Shown here piece after piece: positions 1 to 8,508 of a DNA stretch of 34,576 nucleotides (positions are counted from its first letter, which is position 1; every line of letters begins with the position of its first letter). This DNA is from JALHNI01 sp031367405 (GTDB taxonomy: Bacteria; Acidobacteriota; Terriglobia; Bryobacterales; Bryobacteraceae). Where the stretch lies: assembly GCA_031367405.1 (NCBI GenBank), contig JANLPT010000320.1, positions 1-34,576 of the forward strand. Reading direction: 5' to 3'. The notes under the pieces are model-generated. The model was not told the DNA's origin. It saw only the letters and a program-made list of their open reading frames with translations, and made no database searches. Both the position numbers and the translations under genes were made by a program.

Positions 1-693
1 CGCCAGATAGGCGACGAGCTGGGTTAGGTTGTAAGTGCTGTGCATGATGGTGGAGGCGACCGTGGAATCGGTGCGAAAACGAATCCAGCCGAACACGCTG
101 CCGGCCAACGTAAGCAGCAGTAAGTGCTGCCAACTCCAATGCACTTGCGGCCCGTGGATCATCGCAAATGGGATCGCCGTCAAGACGATCCCGAAAAAAG
201 TGCCCACGGCCCCGATCGCCAGCGGCTGCAGGAAGCCGCGAAAGGCGACCTCTTCAAAAAGCGGGGCCAGCATCGTGGCAAAAACGGCGGTGAGGATCAG
301 CGAAGTCCGGTCGGCACTGAGCCAGGTGCGGATCTGGTTTTCCACCTCCGGCGCACGCAGCAAAACGCCGATCACGGTGACGACGATAGCCAGAATCGGC
401 CCGCCAAACAGGCTAATGCCGATGCCCGCCCGCGGCAATCGCCAGGCCAGACCGTCGCGGATGCTTTCGCGGTGACTCACGCGAAGGATCGCGTAGAGGC
501 CAAGGAACCAGAAGCCATAGCCGATCAATTGGGGCACGAGGCTTCCGGCGGCCAAGCCAGGAATTTTCCAGGGCAGCAGGCGAAAGATGAGTCCGGCGAG
601 GGCGAACGCCGGGAGGTAGAGGCCGAGGAAGAGGGCGACTTCCCGCCAGGTCCAAAACGGCGCGCGCGGCGTAGTGATGCCCGAACCCATCAT
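1..693 (-). CDS. CPBP family intramembrane metalloprotease (3' end cut by window edge)
   Basis: Hydrophobic polytopic protein, frame read by hand on the minus strand; 231 codons run to base 1 without a stop, so the C-terminus lies outside. The CPBP/Abi (type II CAAX protease-like) signature is visible: EE at residues 147-148 followed by R152, then F176-A-M-I-H180, then H218 and N222. In this family the glutamates and histidines form the membrane-embedded active site. The start is the first ATG of an ATG-ATG pair; it overlaps the upstream stop (ATGA), implying translational coupling. It is the last visible gene of the photolyase/TIGR01777 run. Substrate unknown; family members include prenyl-protein proteases and bacteriocin-immunity proteins. 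Confidence 0.88.
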   Translation of the reverse strand, partial: MMGSGITTPRAPFWTWREVALFLGLYLPAFALAGLIFRLLPWKIPGLAAGSLVPQLIGYGFWFLGLYAILRVSHRESIRDGLAWRLPRAGIGISLFGGPILAIVVTVIGVLLRAPEVENQIRTWLSADRTSLILTAVFATMLAPLFEEVAFRGFLQPLAIGAVGTFFGIVLTAIPFAMIHGPQVHWSWQHLLLLTLAGSVFGWIRFRTDSTVASTIMHSTYNLTQLVAYLA

Positions 694-1631
694 GCCGGTA
701 GTAATGCCGCCAAAAGAGGAATCATGATCTCGTGATGGCCCGTTAACGCATAGCCCTTGCCACCGGCGTTGGCATGCGGCCGATGGACGACATTAGCGCT
801 GGGCCGGTAATGCTGCAAGAAATCGAGGTTCACCGTCGTAAACTCGCGCAAGGGATAGCCCAGGTTGCGCACCACCGAGACGGCTTTGAGAAACACCTCG
901 GGCAGAATCACCGCCGAGCCTACGTTCAGGTAAACACCGCCTTCGTGCAGGTCGCGTACGATGGAGCACAGCAGACGAAAGTCGCGCAGCGTGCCTTCGC
1001 CAATGGCCGCTCCGCTCGCTTCCGGAAACGTGTGTGGCGTGTCGGTGCCGACGGCCACGTGGACCGTGAACGGTACGGCGCGTTGGTAAGCCTGCCACTG
1101 CAACGAGTGTTCCCGCCAGCCCGGTCCGGCGCTCTCGTGCAAGCGGCGTCCGAGGCTCTCGCCCATGCCCAAGCCGTCCGCCACACCCGCACAAATGGCC
1201 GCATTCATCTGCTGCCCGGTCTCGGCGGCCGACCCAAAACGGCCATCAGGCAATACGGATTCGACGTCTTCGCTAGTCGCACCGGCGATGCCGATTTCAA
1301 AGTCGTGGATGGTCGTCGAGCCATTGACGGCGAAGGCGGTGGCGTAGCCGCGGTCCAGTAGGCTCGTCAGCACCGGAGCCAAGCCGCACTTGATCACGTG
1401 GCCACCCAGTCCCCAGATAATCGCGCGTTTTCTAGCGCGCGCGGCCCCGATCGCTTCCACCACGGCGCGTAGCGAATCGGCCGCCAGCAACTTGGGTAAG
1501 CTGTCGAGGAAGCGCGGCAAAGCAGGCGGCGGCGTGGCGAAGTGCTCCACGCGGACCTTGCCGCCGCGGTCGCGCAGGGAAACGGTTTTGAGCCCCGTGA
1601 AGTCCAGGGGCGAATGGGAGTAGCGGCTCAC
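690..1631 (-). CDS. Uncharacterised conserved protein with IHDFE and GSAV motifs (possible deoxyhypusine-synthase-like fold)
   Basis: 313 aa, soluble, GTG start 6 bp after the upstream TIGR01777 gene. Conserved-looking blocks: WGLGGHVIKCGL (about 73-84), NGSTTIHDFE (103-112), GATSEDV (117-123), GTDTPHTFP (about 197-205) and GSAVILPEVFLKA (about 238-250). The Gly-rich stretch followed by an Asn-Gly/His-Asp pair recalls the NAD-binding fold of deoxyhypusine synthase-related proteins, but I do not see the catalytic lysine region of true DHS, so I assign no reaction. Lacks a signal peptide. Coding support is strong (long ORF, tight spacing, ATGA overlap with the CPBP gene). Function unknown. Confidence 0.85.
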   Translation of the reverse strand: MSRYSHSPLDFTGLKTVSLRDRGGKVRVEHFATPPPALPRFLDSLPKLLAADSLRAVVEAIGAARARKRAIIWGLGGHVIKCGLAPVLTSLLDRGYATAFAVNGSTTIHDFEIGIAGATSEDVESVLPDGRFGSAAETGQQMNAAICAGVADGLGMGESLGRRLHESAGPGWREHSLQWQAYQRAVPFTVHVAVGTDTPHTFPEASGAAIGEGTLRDFRLLCSIVRDLHEGGVYLNVGSAVILPEVFLKAVSVVRNLGYPLREFTTVNLDFLQHYRPSANVVHRPHANAGGKGYALTGHHEIMIPLLAALLPA

Positions 1632-1637
1632 TACTTT

Positions 1638-2543
1638 CTATGATCGCAGTAGATCGCGCAACGCGGGGCCGAGCTCCGTGTAACGGAATTCAAAGCCCGC
1701 CTGCTCGGCCACCACTGGCATCACCCGTTGGCTGGCTTCGAGCACCGCCTCAGCCATTTCTCCAAACAGCAGCTTCAGCAGAAACATAGGGGCGGGGAAA
1801 ATGGCAGGGCGTCGCAATTCTCCGGCCAGGGCATGCGTGAAGTCGATATTGCGGACCGGGCCGGGGGCGACGGCATTCACGGCACCCGTTAGTTTTTCAT
1901 TGGACAACGCGTCGATGATCATCGAGAGCAGATCGTGCAAATGAATCCAGGACATCCACTGTTCGCCGGACCCCAGCCTTCCCCCGGCCCCCGCGCTAAA
2001 GGCCGGCAACATGCGGGCCAAAGCGCCGCCCTCGCGACCGAGGACGATACCCATCCGCAGGCGCACCACCCGCATATTCAGTGCCAGGCCCAGGTTGGCG
2101 GCGGACTCCCATTCCTCGCTCACTTCGGCCAAAAAACCCTTACCCGGCGCGGACGTTTCGGTCAACACCTCGTCGCCGCGCGAGCCGTAGTAGCCGATCG
2201 CCGAGCCCGAAATCAGCACCCGCGGAAAGGCATTCATTTGCGAAAGGGCGGCGATGAGACGCTGGGTGCCGCCGACACGGCTGCTGCGGATGGTGCGTTT
2301 GGTGGAGGCGGTCCAGCGTTGGGTGACGGGCTCGCCGGCCAAGTGAATCACGGCTTCGGCACCTTCGAGCGCCGCCGCTGGAGGGTCGTTCTGCTCGGCG
2401 TCCCAAATGGAGTAAGGAATCTGCGGCGGCAACCCGGTGCGCGGCTTACGCAGCAGAATATGCACTTGGTGCCCCTCATCGGCTAAACGCCTCACCACGG
2501 CTTGGCCAATGAATCCGGTCGCGCCAGTAACTACAATCCGCAT
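1638..2543 (-). CDS. TIGR01777 family epimerase-like oxidoreductase (YfcH/SDR39U1 type)
   Basis: 301 aa extended short-chain dehydrogenase/reductase fold. The N-terminal Rossmann motif GATGFIG sits at residues 7-13; HLAGEPV (about 67-73) and SGSAIGYYG (about 111-119) are diagnostic of TIGR01777, the bacterial relatives of human SDR39U1. The C-terminal part (about 245-295) matches the short DUF1731 tail with its RVMP motif. ATG start, 9 bp behind the photolyase stop and 6 bp before the next start, so the four genes read as one operon. Substrate of the family is unknown; an NAD(P) nucleotide-sugar-like ligand is usually assumed. Confidence 0.92.
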   Translation of the reverse strand: MRIVVTGATGFIGQAVVRRLADEGHQVHILLRKPRTGLPPQIPYSIWDAEQNDPPAAALEGAEAVIHLAGEPVTQRWTASTKRTIRSSRVGGTQRLIAALSQMNAFPRVLISGSAIGYYGSRGDEVLTETSAPGKGFLAEVSEEWESAANLGLALNMRVVRLRMGIVLGREGGALARMLPAFSAGAGGRLGSGEQWMSWIHLHDLLSMIIDALSNEKLTGAVNAVAPGPVRNIDFTHALAGELRRPAIFPAPMFLLKLLFGEMAEAVLEASQRVMPVVAEQAGFEFRYTELGPALRDLLRS

Positions 2544-2552
2544 GGGCTCCCG

Positions 2553-3974
2553 TTATTGTAAGCGGAACGGGTCCATCCCGGTTCGCTCCATGAATTCAAT
2601 CTCTTTGAGATAGGCATCTGATTTAGTTTTGCGCCGCATGCCGTCGTAGGACATCCAGCGGATCATGCCGAAGATGGCGCGCTCCGTCCAGGGCCGGTCG
2701 TGCAGGCCGAAGCACCACAGAATGCCAACGATTGTGTTGGGGTCGCGGCCATCGATCGCGTAACGATCATGAATTTCGATCATCGTGCGCAGGGCATCTT
2801 GAGGGCTGGGCGACCACTCGATAATTTTTTTGCCCCAGTACATACGGTAGTAGCCGTGAATTTTGCCGCGCAAGCGCATCTCTCGCTGAGCCGCGTTCCA
2901 CAGCGGATCGTGGGTTTGCCCGAGTTCGAACTCCGCCGGCGAATAGACCGGGTCGCGAGGATCGCCGGCATGCTTGGCTAGGGTGGCTTGCGCCCAATCC
3001 GGCAGATTCGTTAAGGATTCGGGCTCGTCAGAGAAGCGGGCAAAGTTAAACGCGAGTTCGCGGCGCACGACGAGTTCTTCGATGAATTCGTCGGCTACCA
3101 GTTCATGCTCCAGCGCATAATCCCGCGCGCGCAGAGCCACTTCGAGCGAACTAATGTGGCCGAAATGCAGGTAGGGGCTCAGGTTACTGGTGGCATGCCC
3201 GGCCGGTTGATTACGGTCGGTGGCGTAGCGCTTCAGGTTGCTCTTGAGGAAATGCGCCAAGTGCTTTCCGGCTTCGGCGCTGCCGCCCCGGTAAGAGAGC
3301 GATGGCAGAATCGAATGGTCGATTTCGCAGGAGGCGACCAGTTCCGGGATGTTGGCGGCAGTCACCTCCACATGCAGGTCGCGCCCGGCGTCAAGCTTCC
3401 AGGGGTGCTTCAGCTTTGGCATGGGGAAGGGCTTCAAATACTGGCCAAGCAAACGGTTGATCTTGGGGCGGATGGTGTAGGCGGCGTACTCGCGCTTCTC
3501 CATTTTGCTCATCGGCACCACGCAGCTGGAGTCGACCACGTAGTAGGGAAGGTCCAGCTTCTGGGGCACGCGGGCGTTGTGCTCGCGAGCGATGAAGGTG
3601 GGGTAATCGTCGGTAACGACGCAGGCGGCACGCTGGGCCAGCCGGTAGAAGGCGTCATTGCGGTCAGCGCGGCGGCGGCGAAGGTGGAAGACGTAGCCCG
3701 CCGCTATGGCCTCGGCACCGGCCGCCATGCCGGGCACGCCTTCGAGGATGAACGTATGCAGACGGTCATTGGCTTGCGTGTAAGTGCAGGTGAGGCCTTC
3801 GTAGATCAGCAGGGGCAGATCACAGCGGTTGGCGAGTTGAATGGCATAGGCGAGGGCATGATTGTGGCTAATGCGGCGGTTCATCTGCGCCCAATAAAGG
3901 ACGTAGTCGGCGTTGGCACGCACCGGATGCTGGTTCAGCGTCCGCACACGTTCTTCAAGGTGATGGAGTTCCAT
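2553..3974 (-). CDS. Class II CPD DNA photolyase
   Basis: 473 aa from the chosen ATG. Light-driven repair of cyclobutane pyrimidine dimers using FADH-. N-terminal antenna-binding half (YVLYWAQMNRR near residue 28) followed by the helical FAD domain with LSPYLHFGHIS in mid-protein and a Trp-rich C-terminal part (YRMYWGKKIIEW, GILWCFGLHDRPW) characteristic of class II enzymes. The frame stays open up to a GTG at 4004, but the ATG at 3974 has AGG 9 nt upstream and leaves room for a promoter; the GTG is only 28 bp from the divergent radical SAM start. First gene of the minus-strand run. Confidence 0.93.
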   Translation of the reverse strand: MELHHLEERVRTLNQHPVRANADYVLYWAQMNRRISHNHALAYAIQLANRCDLPLLIYEGLTCTYTQANDRLHTFILEGVPGMAAGAEAIAAGYVFHLRRRRADRNDAFYRLAQRAACVVTDDYPTFIAREHNARVPQKLDLPYYVVDSSCVVPMSKMEKREYAAYTIRPKINRLLGQYLKPFPMPKLKHPWKLDAGRDLHVEVTAANIPELVASCEIDHSILPSLSYRGGSAEAGKHLAHFLKSNLKRYATDRNQPAGHATSNLSPYLHFGHISSLEVALRARDYALEHELVADEFIEELVVRRELAFNFARFSDEPESLTNLPDWAQATLAKHAGDPRDPVYSPAEFELGQTHDPLWNAAQREMRLRGKIHGYYRMYWGKKIIEWSPSPQDALRTMIEIHDRYAIDGRDPNTIVGILWCFGLHDRPWTERAIFGMIRWMSYDGMRRKTKSDAYLKEIEFMERTGMDPFRLQ

Positions 3975-4032
3975 GGGTTCGTGCCTGACTTGATGAGACC
4001 ACACGGCAAGCCGCTACAATTAAAGCATCCGC

Positions 4033-5100
4033 ATGCGCATTCTGAACCGGGCCAAACTGCTCGCCGGTTATCTGCTGGGCCGCCACGATCTGGGCTCCGC
4101 GTTGCCGGTGGAGTACATCGTCGAAACGACGGCCAAGTGCAATCTTTATTGCCCGATGTGCCCGCGCGAGACACACAAACAGCCCAAAGAAGACATGACG
4201 GACGAGGTGTTTGAAAGGCTGGTGAGCGAGACGCGCCACTCGGCGGAGCACGTGATGCTGATCGGCCTGGGCGAGCCTTTTATGGACAAGCAGATCTTCC
4301 ATCGCATCGAGTACTGCGAGCAGCACGACATCGCCACTTTGCTGTCCTCGAACGGTACTTTTCTGGACGAAGCCACTTGCGCCAAGATCCTCGATACGCC
4401 ACTGAAGCACATCACGCTGTCGATGGACGGGGCGCGCAAGGAGAGCTTCGAGTACTACCGGAAGGGTGCGCGTTTTGAGAAAGTCCGGGATAACTTTGTG
4501 CGTCTGTGCCGGATGAAGCATGAGCGGGGATCGAAGCTGCAGATCGTCGTGCAGATGATCCGCATGGAGAAGAACGACGCGGAGGTCGACGAGTTCATGG
4601 CCTTTTGGGGTGCGGTGCCCGGAGTCGACCAGATCCGCATCAAAGCCGATGAAACTGACCTGATGCGGCCCGAGTCCGGCCATGCGCTGGAGGATTGGAA
4701 GCATCCATGCCATTACTTATGGCGGGGGGCGATGTATGTGAAGCACAACGGCGACGTCTATCCTTGCTGCCAGAGTTACATGCTGGATGGCGCGCCGGTG
4801 GGCAATGTCGCCCAGCAGAATATGCCGGAGATCTTCAATGGCGCACCGATGCAGGAGTTACGCCGCCAGCACGCGGCCGGGCAAGCCGCGCAGGTGGATA
4901 TGTGTGCGCGTTGCCGGACGACGATCCCCCATCCCTTGTTAGTGGCGGGCAGTCTCATTTTCCATGGCGAGACGGTACGAAAGTTACTGCCGTTAGTGGA
5001 ACGGTTGACTTACTTTTCGAAGTTGCCGCGCCGGTTACTTACGCCGCAGCGGCCCGTGCCGGCACCGGCTCAGAAAGATGAACTGGTGCAGATCAAGTGA
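4033..5100 (+). CDS. Radical SAM protein with SPASM-type C-terminus, queCE-linked
   Basis: 355 aa. The [4Fe-4S]-SAM cluster motif CxxxCxxC is C36-C40-C43 (CNLYCPMC), followed by GLGEP and SSNGT, both typical radical SAM core elements. The C-terminal third has more cysteines (CHYLW, PCCQSY, MCARC), consistent with SPASM/twitch auxiliary Fe-S ligands. Its TGA overlaps the queC GTG (GTGA), so it is very likely co-translated with queC and queE. The substrate cannot be read from sequence; peptide or nucleoside modification are both possible. The last 40 residues are Pro/Ala-rich. Confidence 0.9.
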   Translation: MRILNRAKLLAGYLLGRHDLGSALPVEYIVETTAKCNLYCPMCPRETHKQPKEDMTDEVFERLVSETRHSAEHVMLIGLGEPFMDKQIFHRIEYCEQHDIATLLSSNGTFLDEATCAKILDTPLKHITLSMDGARKESFEYYRKGARFEKVRDNFVRLCRMKHERGSKLQIVVQMIRMEKNDAEVDEFMAFWGAVPGVDQIRIKADETDLMRPESGHALEDWKHPCHYLWRGAMYVKHNGDVYPCCQSYMLDGAPVGNVAQQNMPEIFNGAPMQELRRQHAAGQAAQVDMCARCRTTIPHPLLVAGSLIFHGETVRKLLPLVERLTYFSKLPRRLLTPQRPVPAPAQKDELVQIK

Positions 5101-5774
5101 AGCGCGCGGTTTGTTTGCTGAGTGGTGGTTTAGATTCGTCAACTTGCCTGGCCATTGCTCAAAACGAAGCGTATGAGTGTTACGCCTTGTCGTTCGACTA
5201 CGGGCAGCGCCATCGCCATGAATTAGAGGCGGCGGCGCGGGTGGCGAACGTCTACGGCGCGGTCCACCGGACGCTGCATTTCGACTTACGGCAGTTTGGC
5301 GGGTCGGCCCTGACAGCGGCGATCGATGTGCCGAAGCACCGCTCAGTGGCCGAGATGGCCGCCGGTATCCCCGTAACTTACGTACCGGCGCGAAACACCA
5401 TCTTTCTGTCTTTTGCGCTGGCCTGGGCCGAGACGCTCGGCTCGCAAGATATTTTCCTGGGCGTCAACGCCCTGGATTACTCCGGTTACCCAGACTGCCG
5501 GCCCGAGTATGTCGAGGCTTTTACGAAATTGGCGAATTTGTCAACGAAAGCCGGGGTGGAGGGCGCGCGCATGACGATCCACACGCCGCTGATCGCTTTG
5601 ACGAAGGCGGGCATTGTGCGGTTGGGCGCGTCGTTGGGCGTCGATTTCGCATTGACGCATAGTTGTTACGATCCCGATGCTACCGGAAAGCCTTGCGGAC
5701 AATGCGATTCTTGCTTGCTGCGGTTGAAGGGCTTTGCCGAGGCCGGGCTGGCCGATCCTTTGAGTTACCCATGA
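5097..5774 (+). CDS. queC: 7-cyano-7-deazaguanine (preQ0) synthase
   Basis: 225 aa, full family length. ATP-dependent conversion of 7-carboxy-7-deazaguanine to preQ0 in the queuosine/7-deazaguanine pathway. The PP-loop ATP pyrophosphatase motif SGGLDS is at residues 9-14. The Zn site is complete: C190, C200, C203, C206 (CGQCDSC). YVPARNTIFL and NALDYSGYPDCRPEY are family blocks. GTG start overlaps the radical SAM stop and the stop overlaps the queE ATG (ATGA), so the three genes form one coupled operon. Confidence 0.97.
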   Translation: MKRAVCLLSGGLDSSTCLAIAQNEAYECYALSFDYGQRHRHELEAAARVANVYGAVHRTLHFDLRQFGGSALTAAIDVPKHRSVAEMAAGIPVTYVPARNTIFLSFALAWAETLGSQDIFLGVNALDYSGYPDCRPEYVEAFTKLANLSTKAGVEGARMTIHTPLIALTKAGIVRLGASLGVDFALTHSCYDPDATGKPCGQCDSCLLRLKGFAEAGLADPLSYP

Positions 5775-6463
5775 AAATCTCGGAGATTTTCTATTCGCTG
5801 CAAGGCGAAGGCGCGCTGCTGGGCGTACCCAGTTTCTTCATCCGCACGACGGGCTGTAACTTGCGCTGCGTGTGGTGCGATACGCCTTATACCTCGTGGA
5901 CGCCGGTGGGCGAGGAGATGGCGATTGATTTGATTGTGCGAAAGGCATTAGAACATCCGGGGCGTCATGCGGTGGTAACCGGCGGGGAGCCTTTAATTGC
6001 GCCAGAGATCGGTGCGTTAACGGCGGCGCTCCGCGAGGCGGGCTTCCACATTACGATCGAGACGGCGGGTACGGTTGCTCCCGTTGCTTTCACTGTTACT
6101 TGTGACCTCATGAGTATCTCACCCAAACTGAGTAACTCGACGCCGTGGGAGCGCGAGGGCGGCCGCTTTGCGGCGCAACATGAGCGCCTGCGCTACCGGC
6201 CTGAAGTATTACGGGAATTAATGGCGGCTTATAACTATCAGCTGAAGTTTGTCGTCATGCAAGAGAGCGATCTGGATGAGATCCGCAAGTTACTCAAAGA
6301 GACGGACGGGGCGATCGATCGCACCATGTTGATGCCGGAAGGTATCCAGCTCGAGACGTTGCGCGAGCGGGCCAAATGGATGGTGGACGTCTGTAAGTCG
6401 GAAGGATTCCGGTTCAGCCCACGGTTGCATATCGATTTATTCGGCAATCAGCGGGGCACCTGA
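5771..6463 (+). CDS. queE: 7-carboxy-7-deazaguanine synthase
   Basis: 230 aa from the ATG that overlaps the queC stop. Radical SAM enzyme converting 6-carboxytetrahydropterin to CDG. Motifs: FYSLQGEG (7-14), cluster Cys C29-C33-C36 (CNLRCVWC), TGGEP around residue 76 and SPKLSNS, all typical of QueE. The frame stays open upstream to 5663, but that stretch lies inside queC and the overlapping ATG fits family length. The 3' end overlaps the convergent esterase gene by 16 bp. No queD or folE is present in the window; they may be elsewhere. Confidence 0.96.
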   Translation: MKISEIFYSLQGEGALLGVPSFFIRTTGCNLRCVWCDTPYTSWTPVGEEMAIDLIVRKALEHPGRHAVVTGGEPLIAPEIGALTAALREAGFHITIETAGTVAPVAFTVTCDLMSISPKLSNSTPWEREGGRFAAQHERLRYRPEVLRELMAAYNYQLKFVVMQESDLDEIRKLLKETDGAIDRTMLMPEGIQLETLRERAKWMVDVCKSEGFRFSPRLHIDLFGNQRGT

Positions 6464-7869
6464 GGCGTCAGAGCTTGTTTGGCGAAGAAATCGAGGATCA
6501 CGGGGAAGTTGGGGACGGCGATGTCGACGTGGCTGCCACCGGGCACTTCGATGTATTCGATCTTGGCACCGGCTTTCTTGCCGGCCTCCACCATGGCGCG
6601 CGATTGAGTAACTGCGACGGTCTTATCGTTGTCACCGTGAACCACGATCTGGGGAATGTGCTTGATCTTCTCCATACCGGTGACGTTTCCTCCGCCGGAG
6701 ATAGGGCCGAGCGCGGCGAAGCGGGTGGGATAGTCCATCGCAATGCTCCAGGTGCCGTAAGCGCCCATGGAGTGGCCCATTAAATAAACGCGATTCGCGT
6801 CAATTTTGTAAGTGCGTTCCACTTCGGCGAGAACGTCCATCACATCCTTCTCAGCGGAGCCGCGATACATGGAGGCGGGCTCGCGGCCTTTGGGCGTGAC
6901 CAGGAAAAAGCCAAGCCGTTCGGCCTCGCGCTTCAGCACGCCGCCGTAGCCTTCCATCATCGTTGTCTCGTCGCCGCCCATGCCGTGCAGGGCCACGACG
7001 ATTGGTAACTCGGACCCTTTGTAAGCGGTGGGGACGTACACGCGATAGGGCTGAAGCGTTTCGTCGACGGTGGAACGATAAGCCTGGTGGATATCCCCTT
7101 GGCGGCCAGCGAAGGGGCTCTTGCCGCTGGTGGCAGTATCCAACAGTGAATTCGCGTCGGCAAATTGTTGAACGAAATCGAAACGATGGGGATTGGCCTT
7201 GCCGTGTTCGGCGTTCTCGTAAAGAGTCAGGATGTACTCAGCGGCGGGGAGGGGCTGTTTCTTCAGCCGGGCGGCGAGTTTCGCGGCATCGGCTTCAAGG
7301 CTCTCCACCCGGATGGGCACGGTCTTCATCACGTGCGTCTCGCCAAGATCGGCGATCAGATTGTACTTGCCGGAGGCGTTGGCCGGCAGCTTTACTGACA
7401 GCTTGAGCGGCAGCGCGCTGCTGATGATTTCGCCCGGCGCGGCCAGAGTGATGTCCTCACCTTGAGGAACAGGGCGCAGGATGAGACGTAGGGTGACTGC
7501 CGCTGGTTTGCCCTGCTCCATGGGGCTCAGCGGGAACAGCGTGTCGAGGGTGAATTGCAGGGTTTGGCCGGGGTTGGCGATGGCGTCGTCGACGCTGGCT
7601 TGCAGCGCGGAGGCGAGTTCAACGGTCGGGGTCCAGGCGATGCCGCGCATCACCGCCAAGCCATGGGTATAGTCGCGCATGGCTTCCTTAAATTTGCCCG
7701 AGAGACCCGCTTGCTGGGCTTGTTGGCCAAGCTTGGCGGCTTCGGTCTTTTGGGCCTCGGTGAGGGGAAGCGAAGCAAGTTGAGTGCCGTAGCCGACGGC
7801 GGTGCGCAGGACGAGGTCAGCGTCCTGGGCGAAGAGGGTGGTGGCAGCTAGAAAGAGCGAGAGTCGCAT
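6448..7869 (-). CDS. Exported alpha/beta-hydrolase (esterase/PHB-depolymerase-like)
   Basis: 473 aa with a short signal peptide (MRLSLFLAATTLFAQ). Residues about 20-250 are a helical/beta region of unknown role; the C-terminal 210 residues form an alpha/beta hydrolase like feruloyl-esterase/PHB-depolymerase-type proteins. Catalytic triad visible: nucleophile elbow GHSMG with S367, acid in HGDND (D413 or D415), and H447 in GGSH. An oxyanion region VVALHGMGG precedes. Third gene of the minus run DUF1080-cyclase-esterase, starting 9 bp after the cyclase stop. Likely acts outside the cytoplasm on an ester; substrate not determinable. Confidence 0.9.
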   Translation of the reverse strand: MRLSLFLAATTLFAQDADLVLRTAVGYGTQLASLPLTEAQKTEAAKLGQQAQQAGLSGKFKEAMRDYTHGLAVMRGIAWTPTVELASALQASVDDAIANPGQTLQFTLDTLFPLSPMEQGKPAAVTLRLILRPVPQGEDITLAAPGEIISSALPLKLSVKLPANASGKYNLIADLGETHVMKTVPIRVESLEADAAKLAARLKKQPLPAAEYILTLYENAEHGKANPHRFDFVQQFADANSLLDTATSGKSPFAGRQGDIHQAYRSTVDETLQPYRVYVPTAYKGSELPIVVALHGMGGDETTMMEGYGGVLKREAERLGFFLVTPKGREPASMYRGSAEKDVMDVLAEVERTYKIDANRVYLMGHSMGAYGTWSIAMDYPTRFAALGPISGGGNVTGMEKIKHIPQIVVHGDNDKTVAVTQSRAMVEAGKKAGAKIEYIEVPGGSHVDIAVPNFPVILDFFAKQALTPQVPR

Positions 7870-7878
7870 GAGCGCAGT

Positions 7879-8505
7879 TTAGCGCGCGCGAAGGCAGGCG
7901 CGGCAGGGTGCGCCGTCGGCACCAACGATCTTGAGCGGTAGGCAGAGGAGTTCGTAGAGGCCGGGCTCAACGTGGCCGAGGTAGAGGCCTTCAATGATCC
8001 AGATTCCGGCACCCAGCAGAGTCCAGTGAGTTTCGGCGGTGTCGTGATGGAAGCCACCCACGGAAAGGTAGTCGATGCCGACGGTGCGAACGCCGCAATC
8101 GGCCAGGTATCGCGCGGCTTCGCCGGCAATGTAGACGAAGTGCTCGTCAAAGGGATGGTCAGGCCAGTAGCGGTGCGAGTTGCGGGTTTTGAAAAGAAGC
8201 CGCTCGCCGGGCTGGGGACGCTGCGGTTCGAGATCGGCGCGTTTAATGGCAGCAGGGTCAGCGATTTCAATGACGCGGCAGGGGCCGACGGTGGCGTCGA
8301 GCGGCATGGATTCCATCGTCTCGCCATCGCGGATAAAGTGGCGCGGAGCGTCCATGTGCGTGCCCGTGTGGACCGTATGGTCAAGATGAGTCAGGTTGTA
8401 GAGGTGGCCCTGTTCAATGGTGGCGGTTTGCTTGACGATGACATCGGCATCGCCAGGCCAGTGGACCATGCCGTGGACGAGGGGGACAGAAATGTCGATC
8501 AACAT
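7879..8505 (-). CDS. Cyclase family protein (kynurenine formamidase-like metal hydrolase)
   Basis: 208 aa, soluble. The metal-binding signature HTGTHMD (residues 46-52) plus H56 in PRHF is diagnostic for the cyclase/formamidase family (PF04199). GIDYLSVGG and HWTLLGAGIWIIEGL are further family blocks. Family members hydrolyse N-formylkynurenine, isatin or related amides, or catalyse polyketide cyclisation; no kynurenine-pathway neighbour is seen, so the substrate is open. ATG start 3 bp after the DUF1080 stop and stop 9 bp before the esterase start, consistent with one transcript. Confidence 0.92.
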   Translation of the reverse strand: MLIDISVPLVHGMVHWPGDADVIVKQTATIEQGHLYNLTHLDHTVHTGTHMDAPRHFIRDGETMESMPLDATVGPCRVIEIADPAAIKRADLEPQRPQPGERLLFKTRNSHRYWPDHPFDEHFVYIAGEAARYLADCGVRTVGIDYLSVGGFHHDTAETHWTLLGAGIWIIEGLYLGHVEPGLYELLCLPLKIVGADGAPCRACLRAR

Positions 8506-8508
8506 GAG

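Noticed and set aside
35..735. Long plus-strand open frames at the left edge
   Set aside because: They are shadows of the CPBP protease gene; the minus frame carries the EE...R, FxxxH and HxxxN motifs and a membrane-protein profile.
3955..4713. 252-codon minus-strand frame opposite the radical SAM gene
   Set aside because: Composition is His/Asp/Leu-biased antisense of a GC-rich gene; the plus frame has the CxxxCxxC cluster and overlaps queC properly.
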